This document shows positions 1-6,366 of a DNA stretch of 10,846 bases, piece by piece. Position 1 is the first letter of the stretch, and the number at the start of each line of letters is the position of its first letter. The notes beneath the pieces are model-generated. The model was not told where the DNA came from. It searched no databases and saw nothing but the letters and a program-made list of their open reading frames with translations. The translations under genes were made by a program, and so were the position numbers. The DNA comes from an uncultured Desulfarculaceae bacterium (GTDB lineage: Bacteria; Desulfobacterota; Desulfarculia; Desulfarculales; Desulfarculaceae). The DNA is taken from NCBI GenBank assembly GCA_937908275.1, contig CALERA010000367.1, positions 1 to 10,846 on the forward strand. The letters run 5' to 3'.

Positions 1-47
1 GACCACCGAGATCTACACTCTTTCCCTACACGACGCTCTTCCGATCT
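1..47 (+). other. Illumina TruSeq P5 / read-1 adapter sequence (artefact)
   Basis: The first 47 bases match, from memory, the 3' part of the Illumina universal (P5) adapter and read-1 primer, ending in the characteristic GCTCTTCCGATCT. The adapter points into the insert, as expected when an untrimmed read is assembled at a contig edge. Genomic sequence therefore begins at about 48. Only 14 bases (48-61) separate it from the stop codon of znuB, so nothing can be said about the operon's terminator. This is library contamination, not biology. Confidence 0.98.
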
Positions 48-61
48 GGCGAGACCGGCGG

Positions 62-928
62 TCAGGGGACTTGCGGTCCAGGAGGAGGGGGCGAGGCAGG
101 CCCCTTGCTCCGCCTCGTCAGCCTCAGCAACAGGCGGCCGAGCAGCGCCAAGGCCAGGAGTGTGCTTTCCACCACGCAGATGCACTGGCTGGCCGGCAGG
201 TCGGCCGCAAATGACCAGCCCAGGCCGGACAGGGTGGCGGCCACGGCCAGGCCCGCCGCCCAAGCCAGGACCCAGCCCAGGCGGCGGCAGATAATCAATG
301 CCGCGCTGGGGGCGATGACCAGGTGGGCGAAGACCAGGATCGCCCCGGCCGTCTTGGCCGCCGTGGCCACGGCCAGACCCAGACAGGCGAAATAGACCAG
401 CTCCCACCAGGCGACCCGCAGGCCCAGCACCCGGGCCGCATCACGGTCCAGAAAGCTGAAGGCAATGGGGCGCAGGCAGAGCAGCAGCACCAGCACCACT
501 GGCCCCAGGATGGCCAGCATCAGGCGAGCTTCGCCTGGCGCGGCCAGCAGCAGGTCGCCATAGAGCAGGGCTTTGACCTCGCCCAGGCCGAAACCGCTCC
601 GGGCCACCACCAGGATGGCCAGGGACGAGGCCAGCACGAAAACCACGCCCAGCACCGCCTCACGGGTCAGGCGGCCATAGCCCCGGGGCAAGGCCAGGGC
701 GGCGGCCGCGGCCAGGGTCAGGCCGCCAGCCAACGGCAGGTGGGGCAGGCCCCAGGCCAGGCCCAGGGCCACGCCCAGGTTGGCCACCTCCGACAGGGTG
801 ATGCCGATAAAGACCACCCGCTTCAGCACCGCAAGCACGCCCAGCAAGGCGCAGGCCACCGCCACCGCCATTCCGGCCAGCAAGGCCTGGGGGAAGAGCA
901 CCGCCACCTGGGCCAGGCCCTCAAACAT
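62..928 (-). CDS. znuB: ZnuB-type metal (zinc) ABC transporter permease
   Basis: This is the membrane permease of an ABC importer of the ABC-3 family (ZnuB/TroC type), which moves zinc from the periplasmic binding protein across the inner membrane using ATP hydrolysis by ZnuC. The 288 residues fit the family's usual length. The chain is almost entirely hydrophobic helices with short charged loops. Family-like segments are visible: LLYGDLLLAAPGE near 121-133, FSFLDRDAARVLGLRV near 156-171, KTAGAILVFAHLVIAPSAAL near 192-211, and a late DLPASQCICV segment. The C-terminal tail is Pro-rich and cytoplasmic-looking (KGPASPPPPGP). The ATG at 928 overlaps the znuC stop by 8 bp (ATGTTTGA), indicating translational coupling. 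It is the last visible gene of the operon. Family assignment is firm. Zinc rather than manganese is inferred from the operon's first two genes. Confidence 0.92.
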   Translation of the reverse strand: MFEGLAQVAVLFPQALLAGMAVAVACALLGVLAVLKRVVFIGITLSEVANLGVALGLAWGLPHLPLAGGLTLAAAAALALPRGYGRLTREAVLGVVFVLASSLAILVVARSGFGLGEVKALLYGDLLLAAPGEARLMLAILGPVVLVLLLCLRPIAFSFLDRDAARVLGLRVAWWELVYFACLGLAVATAAKTAGAILVFAHLVIAPSAALIICRRLGWVLAWAAGLAVAATLSGLGWSFAADLPASQCICVVESTLLALALLGRLLLRLTRRSKGPASPPPPGPQVP

Positions 929-1658
929 GACCGCCTCCCTCCGTGGCGGCCAGGGGGCGCAGGCGCACCCGACCGTGCTCCACCTGGGCCACCTGGTCGG
1001 TCAGGCCGCGCAGCAGGGCCTCGCCGTGGTGGGCCAGGATGACGGTGCGGCCCTGCTCCCGGCTCAAGACGGCCAGGCGGGCCAGGATCTCGCGCTGCGA
1101 CGCCTCGTCCAGGCCGGCGGTGGGCTCGTCCAGCACCAGCACCATGGCTCCCCCCACCAGGGCGCGGGCGATGAGCGCCTTCTGGCGCATGCCGCCGGAG
1201 AGCTCGGCAAAAAGCTTGTTGCCGTGGCCGGCCAGGCCCACCAGGGCCAGGGCCTCGGCCACGGCTCGGCGGCCAGCCCGGCCCAGGGGTCGCCACCAGC
1301 CCCGGCCGGGGTAAAGACCCATGGCCACGATGCCGGTCGCGTCAATGGGAAAACGTGGGTCGATTCTGGCCTGTTGGGGCACATAGCCCGGAGGCCGCCG
1401 CCGGAAGTCGCTGACCACATCGCCCCGCAGGGGCCGCACCAGGCCCAGCAGGGTTTTCAGCAGGGTGGTCTTGCCGGCGCCGTTGGGTCCCACCAGGGGT
1501 AAGAAGGCTCCCCACGGCACGGCCAGATCGACCCCGCGCAGGACCTCCTCCCGGCCAAAGGCCACCCACAAATCCCGGCAGACCAGCGCCTGCTCGGGAG
1601 AAAGGGCGACCAGCGCCGGGCCGGAGGCTCCTGAGCGGGAAGCGGGGGCAAGATTCAC
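921..1658 (-). CDS. znuC: ZnuC-type zinc ABC transporter ATP-binding protein
   Basis: This is the cytoplasmic ATPase subunit that drives the ZnuB permease. In the 245-residue product I see Walker A GPNGAGKT (57-64), a Q-loop in YVPQQ (92-96), the ABC signature LSGGM (153-157), Walker B VLVLDEPTAGLD (173-184) and the H-loop histidine in ILAHH (about 210). The signature and Walker B order is canonical, so the protein should be active. The start is a GTG at 1658 that shares four bases (GTGA) with the znuA stop, a classic coupled start. The reading frame stays open far upstream inside znuA, but that extension is Arg/Gly/Pro-rich shadow sequence. The first roughly 25 residues (APASRSGASGPALVALSPEQ) precede the usual ABC start, and a later start is possible but lacks a better site. 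Confidence 0.93.
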   Translation of the reverse strand: MNLAPASRSGASGPALVALSPEQALVCRDLWVAFGREEVLRGVDLAVPWGAFLPLVGPNGAGKTTLLKTLLGLVRPLRGDVVSDFRRRPPGYVPQQARIDPRFPIDATGIVAMGLYPGRGWWRPLGRAGRRAVAEALALVGLAGHGNKLFAELSGGMRQKALIARALVGGAMVLVLDEPTAGLDEASQREILARLAVLSREQGRTVILAHHGEALLRGLTDQVAQVEHGRVRLRPLAATEGGGHV

Positions 1659-2692
1659 AACGCCTCCGCCAGGCGATCCACCAGCAGGTTGAGCAGGGCC
1701 AGGTAATCCTGGCCGCCAGCCAGACCGCCGCAGGTGTTTGGCAGCACCAACACCCGCGCGCTGGTCTGGCTGGCGGCCAGATCGGCGGCGTTGCGGGGGT
1801 AGTAGGGTTCCAGCAGGATGACCTTCACTCCCTGCTCGCGCATGATCCGCACCACCTGGGTCAGGTGCCCGGCGCCGGGTGGGATGCCGGGTTTGGGTTC
1901 CAACTCGGCCGCCACCCGCAGACCGAAGCGGTTGGTCAGGTAAACCCAGCTCTTGTGATAGATGACCAGCGCCGCGCCGCGCTTGGAGGCCAGACGCGCT
2001 TTCCAACCACCCAGTTGGCTGTCCAGGCCCTCCTCGGCCAGGAAGGCGTCCAGCTTGCCGGTCAGTTCCAGGGACCAGAGGCTGTTGCCGCCCAGCTTGT
2101 CCACCAGGGCCGGGCCGAACATGGCCGCATCCAGGCGGTGCTCGAAGGCGGTCAGGTTGGCCTCGAAAGCCTGGGCATTGGCGGGATGGAGCCGGGCCAG
2201 ACGCTGGGCCAGGGCGTAGGCCGCCAGGCGGGCGTTGATGGGGTCCAGCCACCAGTGGGGGTTGCCCAGGGGGTGTACGTCGCCCATGTCCCGGCTGATG
2301 GGCCCGGTGGGGATGTCCAGTTTGAGCACCTTTTCCGAGGCGTCCAAATGGCGGGGGCCGCCGGGCAGCAGGTCGGGGCGGCGGGCGCCAGACAACAGGG
2401 GGGGCTCCCAGCCCACCTCCAGCTCCATACCCGCCCGCACCCAGAGGTCGGCGTCGCGGGCGGCCAGCACATAGCTGGGCTTGGCTTGCAGGAAATGGGG
2501 GTCGTCGTGTCCGTCGCTGATGCTGGTCACCTGCGCCAGATCGCCGGTAACGGCCCGGGCCAGGCTGGCCAGGTCCGGAGTGGTGGTGACGATCCTGATG
2601 GGCTGGGCCTGGGCGGCGGCCCCGCCAGCCGCCAGGACCGCCGCCCAGATCAACGCCACGAACAGCCATCGCATTGTCAGCTTGCCGCGCAT
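1655..2692 (-). CDS. znuA: ZnuA-type periplasmic zinc-binding protein
   Basis: This is the periplasmic substrate-binding protein (cluster A-I, TroA superfamily) that delivers metal to ZnuBC. The 345-residue product has a signal peptide ending near AAAQAQ (about 30), followed by the family opening RIVTTTPDLASLA. Candidate metal ligands stand in conserved contexts: His66 in DDPHFLQ, His140 in DVHPLGNP and His146 in NPHWWLDP; a glutamate in ELEPKPGIPP (263-272) may complete the site. The long His/Asp-rich mobile loop of E. coli ZnuA is absent; only HDDPH is present. Only one cysteine (Cys321) is seen, so no disulfide is expected. The ATG at 2692 follows AGGAAGG at good spacing. A second in-frame ATG (Met7) has a poorer context. 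The stop of the upstream barrel gene lies 12 bp away, so the two are co-transcribed. Preference for zinc over manganese is inferred from context. Confidence 0.92.
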   Translation of the reverse strand: MRGKLTMRWLFVALIWAAVLAAGGAAAQAQPIRIVTTTPDLASLARAVTGDLAQVTSISDGHDDPHFLQAKPSYVLAARDADLWVRAGMELEVGWEPPLLSGARRPDLLPGGPRHLDASEKVLKLDIPTGPISRDMGDVHPLGNPHWWLDPINARLAAYALAQRLARLHPANAQAFEANLTAFEHRLDAAMFGPALVDKLGGNSLWSLELTGKLDAFLAEEGLDSQLGGWKARLASKRGAALVIYHKSWVYLTNRFGLRVAAELEPKPGIPPGAGHLTQVVRIMREQGVKVILLEPYYPRNAADLAASQTSARVLVLPNTCGGLAGGQDYLALLNLLVDRLAEAL

Positions 2693-2704
2693 GGCGCATC
2701 CTTC

Positions 2705-4174
2705 CTAGAACTTGTGAGCGCCGTGGGTGCCCAGGGCCACCTGGAGCTGCACGAAGAACTCCCAGAAGTCCTGGTCGCCGTCATCCAAGACATAGGAGCC
2801 CCGGCTGCCCTGCACCCGGATGCGCGAGAACTCGGTGGGGGAGAAATCGAGCATGGCCGTGAAGCGGTTGCTGGCGTCATAGTCATAGGCCGCGCCCGAG
2901 GGACTGTGGCCCTCGTTGATCAGGCCCACCTGATCCCAACGCAGGCCGGTCCGCCAGCGGGGCAGGAAGCCATAGACGCCCTGGAGGTAGAAACCGTCCT
3001 GCTTGTCCAGGCGCTCATTGCCGGTCAGCTCCGGCCGCAGGTCGTGGCGATAGAGGTCCAGGTCCTTGCGGCGATAGAGATACTCGCCCTGGAGCACCAG
3101 GTCGCCCTGGCCGTGGGGTCCGTGGCCCTTGAACTTGTAGACCGCGTCCAGGCCATAGAGGGTGCTGTGGCCGTCCAGGAAATGGTCGTTGACCCCGTCG
3201 CCATCGCCATCGTGGGCTTCCTGGTGAACGCCGCGGGCCAGAGACGCTCCCAGTTGCAGGCCGTGACGGCCGCCCAGGTTGGGGGCGTACTTCAGCCAGC
3301 CCACCCAGAGACGGGGGCCGTCCTTCTCGGGCAAGTCCTCCCCAAGGTATTGGAAAGCGGTCTCATTGTCGCCCTGGAAGGCCTCCAGGCCGAAGAGGAG
3401 CTGGAAGGGCAGCGGAGCCAACCAGGAGGCCTGCACGCCCTTGTCCAGCAGGTTGTGCTCACCCAAGAGCAGGCGGTAGTTCAGGGGCTGGTCCACGAAG
3501 TCCCACTCGTGGGAGTGCTGCGAGTTGAGGCGGCCCAGGCCGCTGAAGAACTTGCCGGCCTGGAGTCTTAAGCCATAGGGCAGCGCGGTGGTCTGGATCA
3601 CCGCCTCCTCCAACTCGGCCTGCTCGTCGTCCACCGCCACCGTGGCCCAGCCCTTGAAGTAGGGATCGACCTGGGCCGATAGTTGCAACTCCACGTGACG
3701 CAGGTTGAAGCCCTTGTCGTTGCCGCCGTGGGTATGGCCTTCTTCGCCATGGCCGTGGGGGTCGCCGAAGCCCTTGATCCCGCTCAGCAGATGGGCGCTG
3801 CTCTCCTTGCTGTCGTTGTTGTAGTAGAAGGTGTCCAGGATCACCGAGAGGTCGGGATTGAGCTTTTGCACCGCCTGGCTCCAGGCCGTGGAACCCTCCG
3901 GGGGCGGTGCGGCCGAACCCTGGCCGGCCAACTTGGCCAGGCTCTCGCGGCTGGGCGAGGCAGGGGGCGCGGCGGCCGCGGCCTTGCTTCCCAGGGCGTC
4001 CAACTTTTGCTGCATCTGCTGCAAGCGGGTCTCGTAGCCTTGCTGCATGGCTTGCATCTGCTGACGCAGGCTGTCCATCTCCCGACGCAGGTCCTCGGCC
4101 TGGTCGGCCATGGCCACCGGCGCCATCAGGGCCACGCCAGCGGCCACCACCAGCGAAAACAACAATCTAGGCAT
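2705..4174 (-). CDS. outer-membrane beta-barrel protein of the zinc operon (putative zinc porin)
   Basis: The product is 489 residues with a signal peptide (MPRLLFSLVV..., cleavage near AMA-DQA, residue 23). It continues with a short coiled coil (about 25-62, heptads of Leu/Met/Gln with Arg/Glu), an Ala/Pro/Ser linker (64-95) and a long region of alternating hydrophobic and polar strands, ending in phenylalanine as outer-membrane barrels do. The N-terminal coiled coil followed by a barrel resembles OprO/P-like porins whose coiled coil trimerises. A His-rich stretch (GDPHGHGEEGHTHGG, 137-151) and a DGDGDGVND segment (322-330, calcium-loop-like) lie in probable loops. There is no TonB box or plug domain that I can see, so this is probably not a ZnuD-type receptor. 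The start is the ATG at 4174, preceded by AAGGGGA. An upstream in-frame ATG at 4240 would add 22 residues ahead of the signal peptide. A role in passing zinc through the outer membrane is inferred from operon position and the His stretch. Confidence 0.82.
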   Translation of the reverse strand: MPRLLFSLVVAAGVALMAPVAMADQAEDLRREMDSLRQQMQAMQQGYETRLQQMQQKLDALGSKAAAAAPPASPSRESLAKLAGQGSAAPPPEGSTAWSQAVQKLNPDLSVILDTFYYNNDSKESSAHLLSGIKGFGDPHGHGEEGHTHGGNDKGFNLRHVELQLSAQVDPYFKGWATVAVDDEQAELEEAVIQTTALPYGLRLQAGKFFSGLGRLNSQHSHEWDFVDQPLNYRLLLGEHNLLDKGVQASWLAPLPFQLLFGLEAFQGDNETAFQYLGEDLPEKDGPRLWVGWLKYAPNLGGRHGLQLGASLARGVHQEAHDGDGDGVNDHFLDGHSTLYGLDAVYKFKGHGPHGQGDLVLQGEYLYRRKDLDLYRHDLRPELTGNERLDKQDGFYLQGVYGFLPRWRTGLRWDQVGLINEGHSPSGAAYDYDASNRFTAMLDFSPTEFSRIRVQGSRGSYVLDDGDQDFWEFFVQLQVALGTHGAHKF

Positions 4175-4268
4175 GATAATCCCCTTCGCTTCCCAGGGCG
4201 CGGAGGTGCGCGCCGCCGGGAAGGCCTGGCTCTGGTTCAAAATCCGTGGTGCGGTGCGGAAGCGGTGG
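4175..4268 (-). other. 94-bp spacer within the zinc operon
   Basis: This gap separates the small DUF2946-like gene from the barrel gene. It holds the barrel gene's ribosome-binding site (AAGGGGA, just before the ATG) and no evident terminator or promoter. It is the longest gap in an otherwise tightly packed operon, so an internal promoter or processing site here cannot be excluded. Confidence 0.5.
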
Positions 4269-4676
4269 TCAGGCCAGGGCGGGAGGCCCGCGGTGGCGGA
4301 ATCCCAGGGGCTGCAACAAACCCAGGCGCGGAGGGCTGGTCAACTCCGGGCAGCGGCTGACGATGATTTCGGGAATTGGCGACAGGGGCGGATCGGTCCA
4401 GGCCAGGTGTAGACCGGCCAGGGTTGAGCAGATCGGGCAGGCGGGGTGTTCATGACCAGGTTCGGCCGTGGCGAGACGGGCCCCAGCGGTCGGACCATGG
4501 GAGCAGGGGTGACTGGAAGCATGGCCAGCCAGGCGCTCGTGCAGGCTTTCGTGCAGCAGGGGTGCGAGGCATGCGGCAAAGAGCAATGCGGCCGGGGCGA
4601 CCCAAGCCAGGAAGGCCTTTCCCGCGACGGATGCCTTGCGTCGGGGACGGTGCGTTATGTCCAACGGACTTGGCAT
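4269..4676 (-). CDS. small exported His/Cys protein, DUF2946-like
   Basis: The product is 135 residues. It has a basic N-terminus, then a hydrophobic segment (about 21-41, AFLAWVAPAALLFAACLAPL), then a His-rich region (HESLHERLAGHASSHPCSH, 42-60) and a cluster HEHPACPIC (76-83) with a CxxC pair (Cys80, Cys83). The tail is Pro-rich (RGPPALA). This layout, with one N-terminal membrane or signal segment followed by His plus CPxC, matches what I know of DUF2946 family proteins, which often sit beside metal-uptake genes and whose exact function is not established. Metal binding in the periplasm is inferred from the residues. The ATG at 4676 is the only reasonable start. It lies only seven bases from the palindromic operator and has AGG one base before it, too close for a normal Shine-Dalgarno site, so the message may be leaderless. 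It is the first gene of the operon. Confidence 0.75.
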   Translation of the reverse strand: MPSPLDITHRPRRKASVAGKAFLAWVAPAALLFAACLAPLLHESLHERLAGHASSHPCSHGPTAGARLATAEPGHEHPACPICSTLAGLHLAWTDPPLSPIPEIIVSRCPELTSPPRLGLLQPLGFRHRGPPALA

Positions 4677-4681
4677 GCCTC

Positions 4682-4700
4682 GATAATACCAAGTATTACC
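4682..4700. promoter_or_regulatory. candidate Zur (Fur-family) operator
   Basis: GATAATACCAAGTATTACC contains a perfect inverted repeat, TAATAC-CAA-GTATTA (4684-4698). It has the same 19-bp geometry as the classical Fur box GATAATGATAATCATTATC and agrees at 13 of 19 positions, with the outer GATAAT and ATTA arms kept. It overlaps the predicted -10 and spacer of the zinc operon promoter, where a bound repressor would block transcription. Zur is the Fur-family member expected for zinc genes. No regulator gene is in the window, so assignment to Zur rather than Fur is inference. Confidence 0.65.
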
Positions 4701-4711
4701 AAGGCGGTCCA
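4683..4711 (-). promoter_or_regulatory. predicted sigma-70 promoter of the zinc operon
   Basis: On the minus strand, TGGACC (4706-4711, 4 of 6 to TTGACA) and TATTAT (4683-4688, 5 of 6 to TATAAT) are separated by exactly 17 bp. Transcription would start around 4676, which is the A of the first gene's ATG, predicting a leaderless transcript. The Fur-family palindrome covers the -10 element. Confidence 0.5.
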
Positions 4712-5038
4712 GATGATCTTGTCCGGGCGCATCTGACAGGCTGTTAAGCGACCTGGTGGGGCTCAAAGGCCAATGGGCAAAGTCACCATTGGCGCTGCGC
4801 CGCAAGGCCGTCTGCAAGGCGTCACCGACCAGCCTGGGCTTCGTGTGTTTGTCCCTGGACCAGCCGCCACCAGGCCGCACCTGTTGTGGGGTGACCCTCA
4901 CGGCCGAGGATCTTAGCCCACCCCTGGCGCAGGAGTAGGGTGAGGGTGAAGGTCGCAAAATCCTGTTATAATCAACATGCATCTGTAAACGGGTAGGTTT
5001 GCCGGCTCCAGACCTGGACCACGAGAGGATAAAGCGGC
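4701..5038. other. divergent intergenic region between zinc operon and SnoaL gene
   Basis: This 338-bp stretch lies between two divergent units and shows no convincing gene. It holds the -35 of the zinc promoter at the left and the extended -10 promoter of the SnoaL gene at the right. A perfect 8-bp inverted repeat with a 9-nt loop lies at 4769-4793 (GCCAATGG / CCATTGGC) but has no T-tract. A wider 8-bp pair, ACCCTCAC (4894-4901) and GTGAGGGT (4940-4947), flanks a 38-bp segment just upstream of the SnoaL promoter and could be an operator pair. The DNA up to about 4950 has the same high GC as the zinc operon. Confidence 0.5.
4964..4972 (+). promoter_or_regulatory. extended -10 promoter for SnoaL-NmrA genes
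   Basis: TGTTATAAT is a perfect extended -10 (TGnTATAAT). No good -35 hexamer is visible 16-18 bp upstream, as is usual for extended -10 promoters. Transcription would begin near 4979, giving a leader of about 60 nt before the ATG at 5039. Confidence 0.6.
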
Positions 5039-5491
5039 ATGACAACCGAGAAGCGTAGCGCAGTTTCGGTCTTCGTCGATCGCCATCTGGCCGCTCTGCT
5101 CGCCGAAGACATTCCCGCCTGGGTTGATCTCTGGGCCGAGGATGGGGTCTTCGAGTTTCCGTTCGCGCCGGAAGGCTATGTCAAACGGCTCGATGGAAAG
5201 GCGGCGATCGCCAACTACATGAGCGGGTTCCCCGAGAAGATCAAGATCAACAAGTTCAACGTCATCAAGCTCATGGATTCGCCTGACGGAGACGAGGGCT
5301 TTCTCGAATTCACCTGCGAAGGAACGGTGGTGCCGACGGGGCGGCCCTATAATATGCACTATGTTTCTTTTCTGCGCCTAAGAGACGGAAAGCTCACGCT
5401 CTACCGGGACTTCTGGAATCCCCTTGTCGCAATCGAGGCCTTTGGCGGCGAGAGCGAGATGACGCGCATCCTCTCCGGCGGGGCGGCTTGA
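5039..5491 (+). CDS. SnoaL / NTF2-like fold protein
   Basis: The product is 150 residues, a typical single-domain NTF2-like (SnoaL/PhzA-B type) protein: an N-terminal helix pair, then WVDLWAEDGVFEFPFAPEG (28-46), KAAIANYMSGF (54-64), and C-terminal strands FLEFTCEGTVV and YVSFLRLRDGKLTLYRDFWNPL (108-129). The family is a small cone-shaped fold used as an isomerase, cyclase or ligand-binding pocket, so substrate cannot be read from sequence. There is no signal peptide, so it acts in the cytoplasm. AGAGGA lies nine bases before the ATG. The stop overlaps the region of the next gene's start, so the two are co-transcribed and probably act on the same small molecule. Codon use (many GCG, CTT, GTT, TTT-type choices) differs from the GCC/CTG-dominated genes on both sides, suggesting transfer. 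Fold assignment is confident; function is unknown. Confidence 0.85.
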   Translation: MTTEKRSAVSVFVDRHLAALLAEDIPAWVDLWAEDGVFEFPFAPEGYVKRLDGKAAIANYMSGFPEKIKINKFNVIKLMDSPDGDEGFLEFTCEGTVVPTGRPYNMHYVSFLRLRDGKLTLYRDFWNPLVAIEAFGGESEMTRILSGGAA

Positions 5492-5493
5492 TC

Positions 5494-6339
5494 ATGGCCG
5501 GCGCAAGCAAGGTTCTTGTTGTTGGCGGCACGGGAAAAACCGGTCGTGCGGTTGTGCGCGGCCTGAGGGAGCGTGGCGTGCCGCTCAGGATCGGCGCCCG
5601 AAATGCGCGCGTTGAAGCTGGCGTGCGCTTCGATTGGATGGACGAGAGTACGTACGCCAGCGCCATAGACGGCGTTGACGGCATTTATCTTGTCGCTCCG
5701 GTGGGCGTGCTTGATCCGGTTCCTGTGATGTCGCGTTTCATTGATCGCGCCTTGGAAGCCGGCGTTCGCCGCTTTGTGCTTCTGAGTTCTTCGGCGATCC
5801 CGATCGGCGGACCGGCGATGGGACAAGTCCATAAGGTGCTTTCTGAGCGCGTGCCAGAATGGGCTGTTCTTCAGCCGTCGTGGTTCATGCAGAATTTCAC
5901 CGAAGCGCATCATGGCGACACGATACGGCGTGAGTCGAAGATATATTCGGCTACAGGCTCGGCGGCGGTTGCCTTCATCGATGCAAACGATATCGGCGCG
6001 ACTGGCGTTGCATGTTTGTGCGCCGAGCGCGCGCTCAATGACGGGGTCGTTCTCACGGGGCCGCAAGCGCTGAGCTATGATCAAGTGGCTGAAATTGTTT
6101 CGACGGCGGCCGGCCGCCGCATTGATCACGTTAAGCTCGACCAAGCGCAACTTGCGCGCCGCTTTGCAGATCTGGGATTGCCCGCTGACTATGCCGATTT
6201 TCTAGCCGGACTCGACGCGTTTTTAGCTGAGGGCAGCGAAGCGCGCACTACCGACAACGTCCTGCAATTGACTGCGCGTGCGCCCGCTTCATTTCGGGAT
6301 TTCGCTGCGCAGAGCGCCGAACAGTGGCGCGGTGAATAA
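5494..6339 (+). CDS. NmrA/EasG-like NAD(P)-dependent oxidoreductase
   Basis: This is a 281-residue atypical short-chain dehydrogenase of the NmrA/HSCARG group, close in style to EasG/festuclavine-dehydrogenase-like proteins. It starts with a Rossmann strand and the dinucleotide motif GGTGKTG (11-17). An arginine after the second strand (IGAR, 33-36) suggests NADP(H). Then come SAIDGVDGIYLVAP (57-69), VRRFVLLSSSAIP (91-103), the group-typical LQPSWFMQNF (126-135) and a DANDIG element (163-168). The classical SDR Tyr-xxx-Lys pair is not evident, as in many NmrA relatives, so it may be a reductase of a special substrate or a redox sensor. I chose ATG 5494. A TTG at 5488 overlapping the SnoaL stop is possible and would add two residues. 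It forms a two-gene unit with the SnoaL-like gene, has the same distinct codon use, and is probably horizontally acquired. Confidence 0.87.
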   Translation: MAGASKVLVVGGTGKTGRAVVRGLRERGVPLRIGARNARVEAGVRFDWMDESTYASAIDGVDGIYLVAPVGVLDPVPVMSRFIDRALEAGVRRFVLLSSSAIPIGGPAMGQVHKVLSERVPEWAVLQPSWFMQNFTEAHHGDTIRRESKIYSATGSAAVAFIDANDIGATGVACLCAERALNDGVVLTGPQALSYDQVAEIVSTAAGRRIDHVKLDQAQLARRFADLGLPADYADFLAGLDAFLAEGSEARTTDNVLQLTARAPASFRDFAAQSAEQWRGE

Positions 6340-6366
6340 GCTACCCAAGCTTAGTTGAGTTTTTTT
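6337..6366 (+). terminator. possible intrinsic terminator after NmrA gene
   Basis: A short stem TAAGCT / AGCTTA (6337-6342 and 6348-6353, loop ACCCA) that includes the stop codon is followed, six bases later, by seven T residues (6360-6366). The stem is weak and AT-rich and the T-tract is not adjacent, so efficiency is uncertain. Confidence 0.4.

Noticed and set aside
921..2699. A 592-residue frame suggesting a ZnuC fusion with a long N-terminal domain
   Set aside because: The first about 345 codons are Arg/Gly/Pro-rich shadow of znuA in another frame. The coupled GTG at 1658 gives a normal ZnuC length.
1865..3571. 568-codon plus-strand frame antisense to znuA and the barrel gene
   Set aside because: Low-complexity Gln/Gly/Val/Ala composition, no family resemblance, and fully opposite two well-supported genes; a GC-rich shadow frame.
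4769..4793. 8-bp hairpin as a terminator between the zinc operon and SnoaL gene
   Set aside because: No T-tract on either side and no gene transcribed toward it from within the window.
4885..4901. Copy of the tRNA-Arg 3' end as an attachment-site repeat
   Set aside because: Only GGGGTGA is shared, far too short to be a tRNA-derived direct repeat.
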